64,000 nucleotides of DNA from Alphaproteobacteria bacterium (GCA_025924715.1 JAICHV010000009.1:30320-94319); one strand, 5' to 3'; positions 18,810-30,780 are shown, counted from the first letter of the stretch. Notes: a model not told the origin generated them from the letters alone. Made by a program: numbers and translations.

Positions 18810-21671
18810 CTAGGAGGCTGCCGCAGTTACGTCATAATGCCGGGCGATAAAGGACAGCGCTTCGGCGGCGCTCAGGGCCGGCGAGAAGAAATGGCCTTGC
18901 GCATATTCGCAGCCCATATCCTTCAGCCAATGGGCTTCTTCGGCGCTTTCCACGCCCTCCACCACCACTTCGCGCTGGAAATCATGCGCCAGCGCGATGA
19001 CCGAGGACAGCACCATCCCGGCATTGGAGCCGTCCTTTTCGGAATGGCGCACCAGGAAACTGCGGTCGACCTTGACGGTGTCGAAAGGCAGCGAGCGGAA
19101 CTCGCTCAAGCTGGAGGAGCCGGTGCCGAAATCGTCGATCGAAAGACCCGCGCCCAAGGCGCGCAGCCGCGGCAACATCGACGACAACTGATTGTCCGAG
19201 CTGACCGCGCTTTCGGTGACTTCCAGGCGAAGCGAACCGGGAGCGAGTTCATGGGATTTGAGCACCTGGGCCAGCAGCTCCTCGAAGCCCGGATCGCGCA
19301 GCTGCCGGCGCGAGAGATTGACGCTGACGAACAGCGCCGGATGGACCGGAAAATAGCGCTGCCAATGGGCAAGATCGCTGGCGGCCCGCTCCAGCGCGAA
19401 ACGTCCGACGGCAACGATCAGGCCGGTGGTCTCGCAATGGGCGACAAATTCGGCCGGCGAGACCACGCCTTTTTGCGGATGATTCCAGCGCAGCAGGGCC
19501 TCGAAGCCGCACACGCTTTGATTGGAAATCCGCATGATCGGCTGATAATGCAGATCGAGCTCGCCGTCCTTGAGGGCCTGGCGCAGATCGGCTTCCAGCG
19601 CCACCGGATCGCTCGGCGCCTGCGCCTCCAGATCGGCATGAAAAAGTTTGGCGCAGCCGCCGCCGCGCCGCTTGGCGGCGCCAAGCGCCAGTTCGGCGTT
19701 GCGCAGCAGCCCTTCGCCGGGGCCGCGGGCCACGCCGGCACTGGCGGGGGCGAAGATGTTGCGCCCGTCATAGGGATAGGCGCGATTGCACAATTCCACC
19801 AATTCGTCGCCGAAAGCCTGATCGCACCGCGCGGGTTTTGGAAACAGCAGGGCAAAGCCGTCGCCGCCGACGCGGAAAATTTCCGCCTCTTTGCCAAAGC
19901 GCTGGGTCAGCCGCTGTGCGGTCTGCAGCAGCACCGCATCGCCGCCCGCGTCCCCCAGGCTGGCGTGAATCTGTTTGAAGCGGTCGAGATCGAGCAACGC
20001 GAGACACGCGTCCGGCAAAGCGGAGAGCCGCTCCATCAAACCGGCCCGAGTGGCCAGGCCGGTGAGCGGATCGGTGGCCGGTATCGGCGCATCGCGCCTT
20101 TCGCTGATATCGGCCAGTAGGCCGAGGCACTCCGAAGGTTCGTCGCCATCGCTGATGATCGTGGCGCGCAGTTCCAGCCAGCGATAGGACGCATCGGCGA
20201 GCCGGACGCGGAATTCCAGCCGGAACGCGGCGCCGGGCTTGGCCTTGTGGCTGTCCAGCAACCGGCGATAGGCCTCGCGGTCCTCGGGGTGAATATGGGC
20301 GATCCAATCGGCATGGGAGAGCGTCGCCTCATGCGAACCCACGCCCAGCAAACCGGAAGCTTCCGGCGAAAGCGTCAAAAGCTGGGAGCGGAAATCCAGA
20401 TTGAAAACACCTTGATGGGCCGCGCCGATCGCGGCCAGCGCCAGATTGGCCAGCGGCAGCGTGTCGAAACTGGCCGCCATTTGCTGCTCCTCCGCGGGGC
20501 GCTGGGCCGCGCGCGCCTGGGCTTCCAGCAGCCGGGCCGCGCCCGAGCCATGCAGGAAGGGCAGCACCGCGATTTCTTCGCTGGCGATCACTGCCAGCGC
20601 CAAAAGGATGGCGCCCGCCGCCGCGAAACCGCCCGTGGTGGCCGGCGCCGTCAGACCCTCGCCCAGGCCCCCCGCTGCCGTCACCGCCGCTGCCAGCGCC
20701 ACCAGGGCGAAGGCCGCGGCACTAGGCGCGATCACCTGCGCCGCTTTCACGCCGGCGCGGCCGCAGCGCACCAGATAGGCGGCGACGCCGGCGCTGCCCG
20801 CCACGATGGCGGCGTCGGTCAGCAAGGTCGCGCCGGGAATGCCCAGATAGGCCAGGGCGCCCAATCCGCACAGGCCCAACAACAAATAGCGGAAATCCTT
20901 TTGACGATGCGGCATCATCTCGCGCACCGGAATGATGGCATCGGCGAGCCGCATCCCCGCCACCAGCGTCAACACGGTGAGGAAGGCGGTCAGGCCATAG
21001 GGCCCGCCGATATGGGTGGCGAGGCTGGCGTCGAACATACCGGTGCCGGCGAGCCAACTCGCCAGCAGCAGAAACAGCGTCAAGGCCGACCAGCGCGGCG
21101 CCGCATGGCCGATCAGGATCGCCAGCCCGCCCATGATCAAGGCCGCCGCCGCGATCAGGGCCCCGACTGCCGTGACGAAGATCGCCAATTGGCGATTGTG
21201 TGACGCCAGGGCCGGCTCGGTCCAAGCCAGCAGCGAAGGGGGCGTTTGCGCCGCGCCCACCCGTACCGCCAGGCCCACAGACGTCACCGGGGGAATGATG
21301 ATGCGCCATGCGCGGTGGCCATAGACATCCGCCGGCTGCACCAGCACACCGGAATCCGAACTGGCGACCGCCAGGATGGCGGGACGCATGGGGCGCGGCA
21401 GCGGATAGAGCGCCAATTGCGGCGGCTGACCGGCGACCAGCACCCGTGTGGCAGGACGCACCTGGTCGTTGGTGACCGAGAGCATATACCAGACCGAGCC
21501 ATCCGGCTCCGGTCCGCCGGGGGCGTGATAGGGGGTGAGGAACGGTTTGAGCTCGATCAGATTATCGGGGCCGCCAAAATTGACCTGCGGGTCCGGCGCT
21601 GCCGCGCGTGCGCCCGCCAGCCCCACAACCAGAAGGCAAAACAGCAGCGCAACGCGTTTCCAAAGGCTCAA
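18810..21671 (-). CDS. Membrane-bound GGDEF/EAL signalling protein with PAS domain
   Basis: A 953-residue cyclic-di-GMP signalling protein. Order: signal peptide (about 1-23), a periplasmic beta-rich sensor (about 25-160), seven or so membrane segments (about 163-385, 7TM-DISM-like), a PAS domain (about 405-520), a GGDEF domain (about 535-690) and an EAL domain (about 700-945). The GGDEF signature is changed to GGDGF (about 601-605), losing the Glu needed for cyclase activity. The EAL domain keeps FEALLRW, SVNLSRRQL, LEVTES, DDFGTG, VKVDRSF, VVEGVES and QGHFFSPAL, so it should hydrolyse c-di-GMP. The degenerate GGDEF may act as a GTP-binding regulator. Monocistronic. Confidence 0.95.
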   Translation of the reverse strand: MSLWKRVALLFCLLVVGLAGARAAAPDPQVNFGGPDNLIELKPFLTPYHAPGGPEPDGSVWYMLSVTNDQVRPATRVLVAGQPPQLALYPLPRPMRPAILAVASSDSGVLVQPADVYGHRAWRIIIPPVTSVGLAVRVGAAQTPPSLLAWTEPALASHNRQLAIFVTAVGALIAAAALIMGGLAILIGHAAPRWSALTLFLLLASWLAGTGMFDASLATHIGGPYGLTAFLTVLTLVAGMRLADAIIPVREMMPHRQKDFRYLLLGLCGLGALAYLGIPGATLLTDAAIVAGSAGVAAYLVRCGRAGVKAAQVIAPSAAAFALVALAAAVTAAGGLGEGLTAPATTGGFAAAGAILLALAVIASEEIAVLPFLHGSGAARLLEAQARAAQRPAEEQQMAASFDTLPLANLALAAIGAAHQGVFNLDFRSQLLTLSPEASGLLGVGSHEATLSHADWIAHIHPEDREAYRRLLDSHKAKPGAAFRLEFRVRLADASYRWLELRATIISDGDEPSECLGLLADISERRDAPIPATDPLTGLATRAGLMERLSALPDACLALLDLDRFKQIHASLGDAGGDAVLLQTAQRLTQRFGKEAEIFRVGGDGFALLFPKPARCDQAFGDELVELCNRAYPYDGRNIFAPASAGVARGPGEGLLRNAELALGAAKRRGGGCAKLFHADLEAQAPSDPVALEADLRQALKDGELDLHYQPIMRISNQSVCGFEALLRWNHPQKGVVSPAEFVAHCETTGLIVAVGRFALERAASDLAHWQRYFPVHPALFVSVNLSRRQLRDPGFEELLAQVLKSHELAPGSLRLEVTESAVSSDNQLSSMLPRLRALGAGLSIDDFGTGSSSLSEFRSLPFDTVKVDRSFLVRHSEKDGSNAGMVLSSVIALAHDFQREVVVEGVESAEEAHWLKDMGCEYAQGHFFSPALSAAEALSFIARHYDVTAAAS

Positions 21672-21747
21672 ACGATCCGATCCTTGGCTGACTCGCCCAG
21701 CCTAGAGCAAAAGCCCGCGCCTTTGAATCGGCAATTGCGGCACCGCA

Positions 21748-22383
21748 CTAGACGCGGCCCTGATCGATAGCGGCCTCGTCTTCCAGCAGCGCGAAGAGAA
21801 CATGATCGCTCCATTCGCCATTGATCAGCAGATAGCGCCGGGCAATGCCTTCTTCACGGAATCCCAGCTTGGCGAGCAGATTGCGCGATGGTTGGTTTTC
21901 CGGCAGGCAGGCGGCCTCGATCCGGTGCAGGCCCAAGGTTGTAAAGACGAAAGGGATCAGCGCCTTGATCGCGTCATGCATGTAACCCTTGCGCGCGAAA
22001 CGTGCCCCGATCCAATAGCCCAGGGCGCAGCATTGGGTTACGCCGCGCCGCACATTCGACAGAGTACAGCCGCCCATCAGCATGTCGTCGCTGGCGCGGA
22101 AGACGAAGAACACATAGGCCGAATCCAGCCGCGTCTCTTTGTGATAACGCTTGATACGGCGGCGAAAGGCGCCGCGGGTGAGTTCGTCCTCGGCCCAAAC
22201 CGGCTCCCATTTGGTGAGGAATTCGCGGCTTTCGCTGCGCAGCCGGGCCCAGCTCAAATAATCGCTGATCCGCGGATAGCGCAGATAAACCTTTTCGCCA
22301 TGAATCACCGGCTGCTGGCCGCCCGGAAACGTCAGGCCGCGCATAAAGGCCATGGTCCGGGTTTTCATGCGCGCCGTGGCCAT
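21748..22383 (-). CDS. GNAT acetyltransferase, RimJ-like
   Basis: A 211-residue N-acetyltransferase of the RimJ/RimL group. Visible blocks are VYLRYPRISDYLSWARLR, LGYWIGARFARKGYMHDAIKAL (acetyl-CoA binding region) and HRIEAACLPENQPSRNLLAKLGF. Likely substrate is the N-terminus of a ribosomal or other protein; this is family inference. The ATG at 22383 is chosen because it sits 4 bases after the M16 peptidase stop with GGAG upstream; a longer frame would overlap that gene heavily. It follows thrC and the peptidase in one leftward operon, an arrangement common in alphaproteobacteria. Confidence 0.9.
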   Translation of the reverse strand: MATARMKTRTMAFMRGLTFPGGQQPVIHGEKVYLRYPRISDYLSWARLRSESREFLTKWEPVWAEDELTRGAFRRRIKRYHKETRLDSAYVFFVFRASDDMLMGGCTLSNVRRGVTQCCALGYWIGARFARKGYMHDAIKALIPFVFTTLGLHRIEAACLPENQPSRNLLAKLGFREEGIARRYLLINGEWSDHVLFALLEDEAAIDQGRV

Positions 22384-22387
22384 GGAT

Positions 22388-23662
22388 CTACTCCGCCGCG
22401 CGGGCCGCGGAAAAACGGGCGGAAAAATTCTGAAAGCTTTCCAATTTCGCCACCGGCCCAATCGCCGCCAGTGAAGGCGCCCGCATGGACGCGGCGGCGA
22501 AGCGGCGGACCTGGTCGGCATCGACCGCCTCAAGCTGGGCCAGAACTTCTTCGATCGGCTGCACGCGGCCGAGCGAGAATATCTGTCCGGCGATTTGCTC
22601 GGAGCGGTTGCCGGGCCGTTCCAGTCCCATCAACAAGCCGGAGCGCAATTGCGCCTTGGCCCGCGCCAATTCGGCGTCGGTGATCGCGCCGGTCATGTTT
22701 TCCATCTCGCCGGCCACCACGGCGGAGATTTGCTCCGCCTCCTCTTCGCCGGTACCGACATAGACGCCGTTATAGCCGCCATCGACGAAATTGGTGGCGA
22801 AGGCATAGATCGAATAACACAGGCCCCGTTTCTCGCGCACTTCCTGGAAGAGGCGCGAGGACATGCCCCCGCCCAGGATGGCGACGTAAAGTTGGGCGAC
22901 ATAGAAATCCGGATCGCGCTGCGACACCGAAGGAAACGCATAGACGATATGGGCTTGCTCCAGATCGTCCGTCTCGCGGTATTCCCCCCCGATATAGCGC
23001 GCCGGCGCGATCGGCGCCGCCACAGTGCCGCCGGTCAGGCCGGAGAATTTTTCCTGCGCCAAAGCCACCATCTGCGCATGCGCCACCGCGCCCGATGACA
23101 CCAGCACCATGCTGCGGCTGCGATATTGCGCGCCGGCATAGGCGCGTAAGGCCTCGGGGGTAAAACCGCTGATCGTTTTCTCATCGCCCAGGATCGGCCA
23201 GCCCAAAGCCTGACCCCGATAGATCGCGTTCTGCAGATGATCGAAAACGATATCGTCGGGGGTGTCGCGGGCTTGTCCCAGCTCCTGCAGCACCACCTGG
23301 CGCTCGCGCTCCAATTCGGCTTCGGCATAGGCCGGGTCGATCAGGATATCGGCGATAATGTCCAGCGCCAGCGCCGCATCCTGTTTGAGAATGCGGGCAT
23401 GGAAAGCGGTCTGTTCGCGCCCGGTATAGGCATTGAGATAACCGCCGACCGCTTCGATCTCTTCGGCAATCTGGCGGGCGCTGCGCCGCTTGGTGCCTTT
23501 GAAGGCCATATGCTCCAGCAGATGGGAGAGGCCCATCTGATCGGGGCGTTCGTTGCGCGAGCCGGTGCCGACCCATACGCCCAAAGCGGCGCTTTCCAGG
23601 CTCACCATCGGGTCGGTGATGATAGTTAAGCCATTGGAAAGGCTTGATATTTCAATATTCAT
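22388..23662 (-). CDS. M16 zinc peptidase (processing-peptidase family)
   Basis: Zinc metallopeptidase of 424 residues related to mitochondrial processing peptidase beta. The inverted zinc motif HLLEH is at 47-51 and the third ligand is probably E127, 76 residues beyond the motif as in the family; the flexible Gly-rich region and second M16 half follow. No signal peptide is visible, so it probably acts in the cytosol on short peptides. It overlaps thrC by 4 bases and is followed 4 bases later by the GNAT gene, giving a thrC-M16-GNAT operon. Confidence 0.96.
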   Translation of the reverse strand: MNIEISSLSNGLTIITDPMVSLESAALGVWVGTGSRNERPDQMGLSHLLEHMAFKGTKRRSARQIAEEIEAVGGYLNAYTGREQTAFHARILKQDAALALDIIADILIDPAYAEAELERERQVVLQELGQARDTPDDIVFDHLQNAIYRGQALGWPILGDEKTISGFTPEALRAYAGAQYRSRSMVLVSSGAVAHAQMVALAQEKFSGLTGGTVAAPIAPARYIGGEYRETDDLEQAHIVYAFPSVSQRDPDFYVAQLYVAILGGGMSSRLFQEVREKRGLCYSIYAFATNFVDGGYNGVYVGTGEEEAEQISAVVAGEMENMTGAITDAELARAKAQLRSGLLMGLERPGNRSEQIAGQIFSLGRVQPIEEVLAQLEAVDADQVRRFAAASMRAPSLAAIGPVAKLESFQNFSARFSAARAAE

Positions 23663-25056
23663 GCGGGCAGTCTAGAAGAGATGAACTGGCGAATCAAAGC
23701 CAGGTCGTTCGGTATGGTTTCAAACCGTTCCGGCAGATCCATCACCCGTTTGAGCCCTTCCGGCATTGCGGGCGGCCGGCCCAGCGCCTGCCTCACCGCG
23801 TCGCCAAACTTTGCCGGATGGGCGGTGGAGAGGACCACCTGGGGCGCAGCCGAGGCCGGAACGCGCTCCGCAGCGCAGACCGCCACGGCGGTATGGGGAT
23901 CGACGACCTGCCCCGTTTCCGCCGCGGTCTTTTTGATGGTCGCCAGAATCGCGGCGTCGTCACAGGCAAAGGCGGTGTAGCGGGCACGCAGTTGCGCCAG
24001 CACGGCCGGCGGCAATTCCAGCCGGCGCGTCTTGGCGAACTGCCCCATCGCCGCCGCCGTCCAGCGCGCGTCACGCTGCGAGGCTTCGAACAAAGCGCGC
24101 TCGAAATTGGACGCCACCTGGATGTCCATCGAGGGACTGAGGGTGTGATGCGCCGCGCCCGAGGCATAGACGCCTTCGTTCAAGGCACGGGCCATGATGT
24201 CATTGGCATTGGTGGCGATCACCAGACGCTCGACGGGCAGTCCCATCCGCATCGCCGCCTCACCGGCGAAGACATCGCCGAAATTGCCGGTGGGAACGAC
24301 GAAGATCGCCGGCTGTTTGAGAGCGGCGGCGACGGTGAAATAATAAACGCTTTGCGCCGCGATGCGCACGAAATTGATCGAGTTGACCGCGGTGAGCCCG
24401 ATCTCGGCCGCAAATTCCTTTTGCGCGAAAAGTTCTTTGACGATGCTCTGGGCGTCGTCGAAACTGCCTTCCAGCGCGATGTTGTGGACATTGGCGTGCG
24501 GGCTGGTGGTCATCTGCCGCCGCTGCACCTCACTCACCCGTCCCAAGGGATGAATGACGAAGACCTCGATATTGGCCAGGCCCCCCAACGCCGCGATCGC
24601 GGCCGAACCGGTGTCACCGGAAGTCGCCGCGACAATGGTGGCGCGCCCGCCGCGCCGCGCCAGGGCCCGGGCGAACAGCCGGCCCAGGATCTGCAGCGCC
24701 AGGTCCTTGAAAGCGAAGGTGGGGCCGTGAAACAGCTCGAGCAAATAATGGCTGCCATTGCTGCTTGCGCCGTCCAGCTTGCGCAGCGGCGCAATGGCAG
24801 GTGAATCGAAGCCGGCATAAGCGGCAGCGATATCCTGTTCGAGCTCATCGGCACTGAAAGACCCGCCGGCAAAGCATGACAGCACTTCAAACGCCACAGC
24901 CTGATAGGGCTTGCCGGCAAAACCGGCAATCTCGCTCGCGGTGAATTGCGGCCATTGCTGGGGCACATACAACCCGCCGTCGGGCGCCAGGCCGGCCAGC
25001 AGCACCTGGGCGAAATCGCAAACCGGCGCCTGGCCGCGGGTGGAAATGAACTGCAT
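23659..25056 (-). CDS. thrC: Threonine synthase
   Basis: PLP enzyme converting O-phosphohomoserine to threonine. It has 465 residues (class of about 450-480 found in alphaproteobacteria). N-terminal QFISTRGQAPVCDFAQVLLA and DGGLYVP are typical; the PLP lysine is K117 in GPTFAFKDLALQ, and the phosphate loop appears as ATSGDTGSAAIAAL. It is the first gene of the thrC-M16-GNAT run and lies 24 bases after the SURF1 gene, so it may be part of the long leftward oxidase transcript. thrB is separate, about 6 kb away. Confidence 0.98.
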   Translation of the reverse strand: MQFISTRGQAPVCDFAQVLLAGLAPDGGLYVPQQWPQFTASEIAGFAGKPYQAVAFEVLSCFAGGSFSADELEQDIAAAYAGFDSPAIAPLRKLDGASSNGSHYLLELFHGPTFAFKDLALQILGRLFARALARRGGRATIVAATSGDTGSAAIAALGGLANIEVFVIHPLGRVSEVQRRQMTTSPHANVHNIALEGSFDDAQSIVKELFAQKEFAAEIGLTAVNSINFVRIAAQSVYYFTVAAALKQPAIFVVPTGNFGDVFAGEAAMRMGLPVERLVIATNANDIMARALNEGVYASGAAHHTLSPSMDIQVASNFERALFEASQRDARWTAAAMGQFAKTRRLELPPAVLAQLRARYTAFACDDAAILATIKKTAAETGQVVDPHTAVAVCAAERVPASAAPQVVLSTAHPAKFGDAVRQALGRPPAMPEGLKRVMDLPERFETIPNDLALIRQFISSRLPA

Positions 25057-25080
25057 CGGCGATCCTGTTGCGGCCGGCTC

Positions 25081-25791
25081 CTAGGCCCAGCCCAGCCGGC
25101 CCTTGGACATATGAAAGGCCAGATAGACGCCGACAAGCCCCGCCGCAAGGCCAAACCAGGTCATGGCATAGGAGAGGTGATTGTTGGGCAGATCGACCAC
25201 GGTTTGCCCCCCTTTCGGCCAGCCGCCCGGATTGGGGGTGGCGTCGGCTTCCACCAGCACCGGCGCTGCCAAATCGGTCCTGTCGGCGCGGGCGATGCCG
25301 GCGAGATCGCGCCCATACCAGATGCGATGGGCCAGATCCGGCGCCGGCGTGAAATAGCCCGGCCTGTCCGGTATGCGCCACACCCCGACGACTTTTGTTT
25401 CGCCGGTCACGGCTATGCGGGTGGCGGGATCGAGCTTTTCGCGGGGCACTGCGCCCCGGTCCACCATAACTGTCTTGCCGGTATCGGTCACAAGAGGTGT
25501 CAACACATGATAGAGCGCGGCTCCGCCGGCGCCGATGGCAAAGACATAGGTTTCCTTGGTATTGTCGAAATGCCCGGTCAGGACCACGCGGTGGTATTGC
25601 GCCTGATCGGCGGGCATCGCCAGCACTTGCGCCAGGGGAAGCGGCGCTGCGGCCATGTGCGCGTCGATGGTGGCGATCAGCCCCAGTTTCCACTGCAGCC
25701 GCTGCATCTGCCACACCCCCAACCCGATCAGGATGGCGACCGCGATCAGAGTGGCGATAGTGAGGCCCGGCAGCGGGCGGAAGCGGATCAC
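25081..25791 (-). CDS. SURF1-family cytochrome oxidase assembly protein
   Basis: Assembly factor for aa3-type cytochrome c oxidase, linked to heme a insertion into subunit I. It has 236 residues from a GTG start that overlaps the DUF983 stop (GTGA). It has the family topology: N-terminal membrane helix (about 8-28, LPGLTIATLIAVAILIGLGV), a periplasmic domain with VMVDRGAVPREKL, and a C-terminal helix (about 210-228) preceded by NNHLSYAMTWFGLA. It lies downstream of ctaE and DUF983, as in other alphaproteobacteria. Confidence 0.95.
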   Translation of the reverse strand: MIRFRPLPGLTIATLIAVAILIGLGVWQMQRLQWKLGLIATIDAHMAAAPLPLAQVLAMPADQAQYHRVVLTGHFDNTKETYVFAIGAGGAALYHVLTPLVTDTGKTVMVDRGAVPREKLDPATRIAVTGETKVVGVWRIPDRPGYFTPAPDLAHRIWYGRDLAGIARADRTDLAAPVLVEADATPNPGGWPKGGQTVVDLPNNHLSYAMTWFGLAAGLVGVYLAFHMSKGRLGWA

Positions 25792-26144
25792 TGGCGGCGT
25801 CCTTCGCCAGCCTTGTGCTTGTATTGCAGCACCAACAGGGTCGATTTGGACAGGCGCAGAAAACCCAGGCTGAGGATCACGATCAGCGGCGCCCACAAAA
25901 CCGCATGCACCCAATAGGGCGGCGAAAACGTGAACTCCACATAAAGCGCCAGCCCGGCCACGATGGCGCCCACGATCAGGATGCCGAACACGGCAGGACC
26001 ATCGCCCGCGTCGAACATGGCATAATCCAGAGCGCAGCTTTGGCAGGCCGGTCTCAGCTTGATATAGCCGTCGAACAGCCGTCCCTGCCCGCAACGCGGG
26101 CAAAGGCCAAGCAGGCAAGCTTTTGTGGTGTTGGGTTCTTTCAC
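25788..26144 (-). CDS. DUF983 membrane protein
   Basis: A 118-residue protein with an N-terminal four-cysteine ribbon (C15-PR-C18 and C34-QS-C37) followed by two membrane helices (about 52-72 and 78-98). DUF983 proteins sit between ctaE and SURF1 across alphaproteobacteria; a role in oxidase biogenesis, perhaps metal handling through the cysteines, is inferred from context only. It overlaps the SURF1 start by 4 bases and lies 86 bases after ctaE; that gap contains only a short TGGCC/GGCCA hairpin. Confidence 0.92.
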   Translation of the reverse strand: MKEPNTTKACLLGLCPRCGQGRLFDGYIKLRPACQSCALDYAMFDAGDGPAVFGILIVGAIVAGLALYVEFTFSPPYWVHAVLWAPLIVILSLGFLRLSKSTLLVLQYKHKAGEGRRQ

Positions 26145-26230
26145 CGCATCACCTTTCTAGGCGCAGCATTTTGGCCATCCGGCCAGGAGCGTCGCACGGT
26201 TCGTAGCGCCAGCGTGCGGACGGCGAAAGC

Positions 26231-27136
26231 CTAGCCGGCCGTTACCGGACCCTGACCCCAGACATAGATGCAGGCGAACAGAAACAGCCACACCACGTCG
26301 ACGAAGTGCCAGTACCAGGCAGCCGCCTCGAAGCCGAAATGGCGGGTCGGGGTGAACTGGCCGGCGATGGCACGCGCCAGGCAGACCGTCAGGAAGATGG
26401 TGCCGATGATCACATGGGCGCCGTGAAAGCCGGTGGCCATGAAGAAGGTAGAACCATAGATCGCCTGGAAATTGCCGGCACCCTTGGCGAGGCTGGCATG
26501 AGCCGCATCGGTGAAGGGCTGCAGCGCCAGATGGTTGAAGCCGAAGGTGAAGGGGGCATGGGCATATTCATAAGCCTGCACCGCGGTGAAGCTGGCGCCC
26601 AGCAGCACGGTCAGGATCAGGCCCTGGATGGCGCCTTTGCGGTCGCCGGTCTGGATGGCGTGATGCGCCCAGGTCACCGTGGTGCCCGAGGTGAGCAGGA
26701 TCAGGGTGTTGAGCAGGGGGAAATGCCAGGGATCCAGCGTGACTATCCCGGCCGGCGGCCAGGAGCCGATGCTGACATCGCCGAAGAAGATCGCCGAATT
26801 GAAATAGGCCCAGAACCAGGCGACGAAGAACATCACCTCGGAGGAGATGAACAGGATCATGCCATAGCGCAGATGCAGCTTGACCACCGGGGTGTGGTTG
26901 CCCAGCACCACCGATTCCCGGACCACGTCGCGCCACCAGCCGGCCATGGTGTAGAGCACCAGGGCGAAGCCGACGATGAAGATCCAGGGCTGGCCCGAAA
27001 GCACGCCAAAGCCGGCATAGCCGGAATTCATCCAGAGCACCGCCCCAACCAGCATGGTGAAGGCGGCGAAGGAGCCGATGATCGGCCAGGCGCTGGGATC
27101 CACCAGATGATAATCGTGCTTTACATCGCTGCTCAT
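26231..27136 (-). CDS. ctaE: Cytochrome c oxidase subunit III
   Basis: Integral membrane subunit III of aa3-type oxidase. It has 301 residues with seven membrane helices. Family landmarks are [20 protein letters not shown] at the N-terminus, [20 protein letters not shown] at about 91-110, [16 protein letters not shown] [16 protein letters not shown] at about 230-245, and the end [21 protein letters not shown]. It follows the tiny CoxF-like gene. In many relatives ctaG (cox11) lies between them; it is not present here. Confidence 0.98.
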   Translation of the reverse strand: MSSDVKHDYHLVDPSAWPIIGSFAAFTMLVGAVLWMNSGYAGFGVLSGQPWIFIVGFALVLYTMAGWWRDVVRESVVLGNHTPVVKLHLRYGMILFISSEVMFFVAWFWAYFNSAIFFGDVSIGSWPPAGIVTLDPWHFPLLNTLILLTSGTTVTWAHHAIQTGDRKGAIQGLILTVLLGASFTAVQAYEYAHAPFTFGFNHLALQPFTDAAHASLAKGAGNFQAIYGSTFFMATGFHGAHVIIGTIFLTVCLARAIAGQFTPTRHFGFEAAAWYWHFVDVVWLFLFACIYVWGQGPVTAG

Positions 27137-27149
27137 GACTTAAGCCCCT

Positions 27150-27278
27150 CTAGTGGCCAGTGCCGTGCCATTGCACGATCGACATCAGATAAAACAAAAC
27201 TGCCAGCGCACCCAGGACGAGTGCGAAAACGATGTTGCGCTTGCGGCGTTCGCGCATTGCCCGATCGGGGTCATCCAT
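27150..27278 (-). CDS. CoxF-like small membrane protein
   Basis: A 42-residue protein: a charged N-terminus (MDDPDRAMRERRKRN), one hydrophobic helix (about 16-35, IVFALVLGALAVLFYLMSIV) and the short tail QWHGTGH. It begins 4 bases after the ctaB stop with GAGGCG just upstream of the ATG and ends 13 bases before ctaE. Tiny single-helix proteins at this position are annotated as CoxF in alphaproteobacterial oxidase operons. A part in oxidase assembly or stability is inferred from position; the sequence has no catalytic feature. Confidence 0.85.
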   Translation of the reverse strand: MDDPDRAMRERRKRNIVFALVLGALAVLFYLMSIVQWHGTGH

Positions 27279-27282
27279 CGCC

Positions 27283-28200
27283 TCATGCCCAAAATGGCGC
27301 CAGGCCGAGCAGACGCTCGACGATCAGCGCGGCGAAAGGGGCGAACAGATACAGCAACGAGACCTTGAACAAGCGTTTGGCGGCCGGCTCGCGGACCTCG
27401 TCGCGTTCGCGCAAGGTGGCGAAGGCTTCCAGCAGCATCCAGAACCCCATGCTGGCCGAAACCACCAGATAGAGAATTCCGCCAAGGCCGATAAAGGCCG
27501 GCGCCACGCCCAGCGGCGCCAGCAGCAGCGTATAGGCGAAGATCGCCTTGCGGGTATGGGGCTTGCCCTTGACCACCGGCAGCATCGGCACCCCGGCGCG
27601 GGCATAATCCTGATTGCGCCACAGCGACAGCGCCCAGAAATGCGGCGGGGTCCAGAAGAAGACGATCGCCACCAGCAGGACCGGCGCCAGCGACAGAGAG
27701 CCGGTCACCGCCGCCCAGCCGATCGCCGGCGGCAGCGCACCGGCGAGGCCCCCGATCACGATGTTCTGCGGCGTGCGGCGTTTCAGCCATAGCGTATAGA
27801 CGCCGACATAGAAGAAGACGGTGAAGGCCAGCAGCGATGCCGCCGGCACGCCCACATACAGCCACATCGTCGCCACCGCCATGACCGCCAGCGCCCAGCC
27901 AAAGGCCAGTGCGTCTTCGCGCGCGACATGGCCCATGGGAATAGGCCGCGTCGCGGTACGGCTCATCACCGCGTCGATGTCGCTGTCATAGGCCATGTTG
28001 AGCGCGCCCGAGGCCCCCGCCGCCACCGCGATACACAGCAGCGCGGTAAAAGCGGTGAGCGGATGCAGGTGTCCGGGTGCCGCGACGATGCCGGCAAGAC
28101 CGGTGAAAATCACCAGCGACATCACCCTGGGTTTAAGCAGGGCGAAGAAGTCACCGACCGTGGTGACCCGCTGGGGACTATATGTGACGGCGACCGTCAT
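27283..28200 (-). CDS. ctaB: Protoheme IX farnesyltransferase (heme O synthase)
   Basis: UbiA-superfamily prenyltransferase that adds a farnesyl group to heme B to make heme O, precursor of the heme a used by the oxidase. It has 305 residues and about nine membrane helices. The first Asp-rich motif is [19 protein letters not shown] at about 68-86; the second aspartate region lies before a [12 protein letters not shown] segment characteristic of heme O synthases. It lies 21 bases downstream of ctaD. Confidence 0.98.
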   Translation of the reverse strand: MTVAVTYSPQRVTTVGDFFALLKPRVMSLVIFTGLAGIVAAPGHLHPLTAFTALLCIAVAAGASGALNMAYDSDIDAVMSRTATRPIPMGHVAREDALAFGWALAVMAVATMWLYVGVPAASLLAFTVFFYVGVYTLWLKRRTPQNIVIGGLAGALPPAIGWAAVTGSLSLAPVLLVAIVFFWTPPHFWALSLWRNQDYARAGVPMLPVVKGKPHTRKAIFAYTLLLAPLGVAPAFIGLGGILYLVVSASMGFWMLLEAFATLRERDEVREPAAKRLFKVSLLYLFAPFAALIVERLLGLAPFWA

Positions 28201-28221
28201 TGCGCCCCAATCTTCATGACA

Positions 28222-30697
<2,476 letters not shown>

Positions 30698-30766
30698 GCG
30701 GCGACCTCGTGGCAGCGCGAAGGCGCGGGAAATCCCACGCGTTTCAGATTCTTGCGAGGGATTTAG

Positions 30767-30780
30767 AGGGGTTAACCCCT
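30767..30780. promoter_or_regulatory. Perfect 14-bp palindrome between ctaC and tldD
   Basis: AGGGGTTAACCCCT at 30767-30780 is a perfect palindrome in the 249-bp divergent gap, about 70 bases upstream of ctaC and 170 upstream of tldD. It could be an operator for either gene; no matching regulator is known to me. Otherwise the gap shows no gene. Confidence 0.4.

Noticed and set aside
26145..26230. Terminator between ctaE and the DUF983 gene
   Set aside because: Only a 5-bp TGGCC/GGCCA hairpin is present and the following genes are part of the same assembly pathway, so read-through is more likely.
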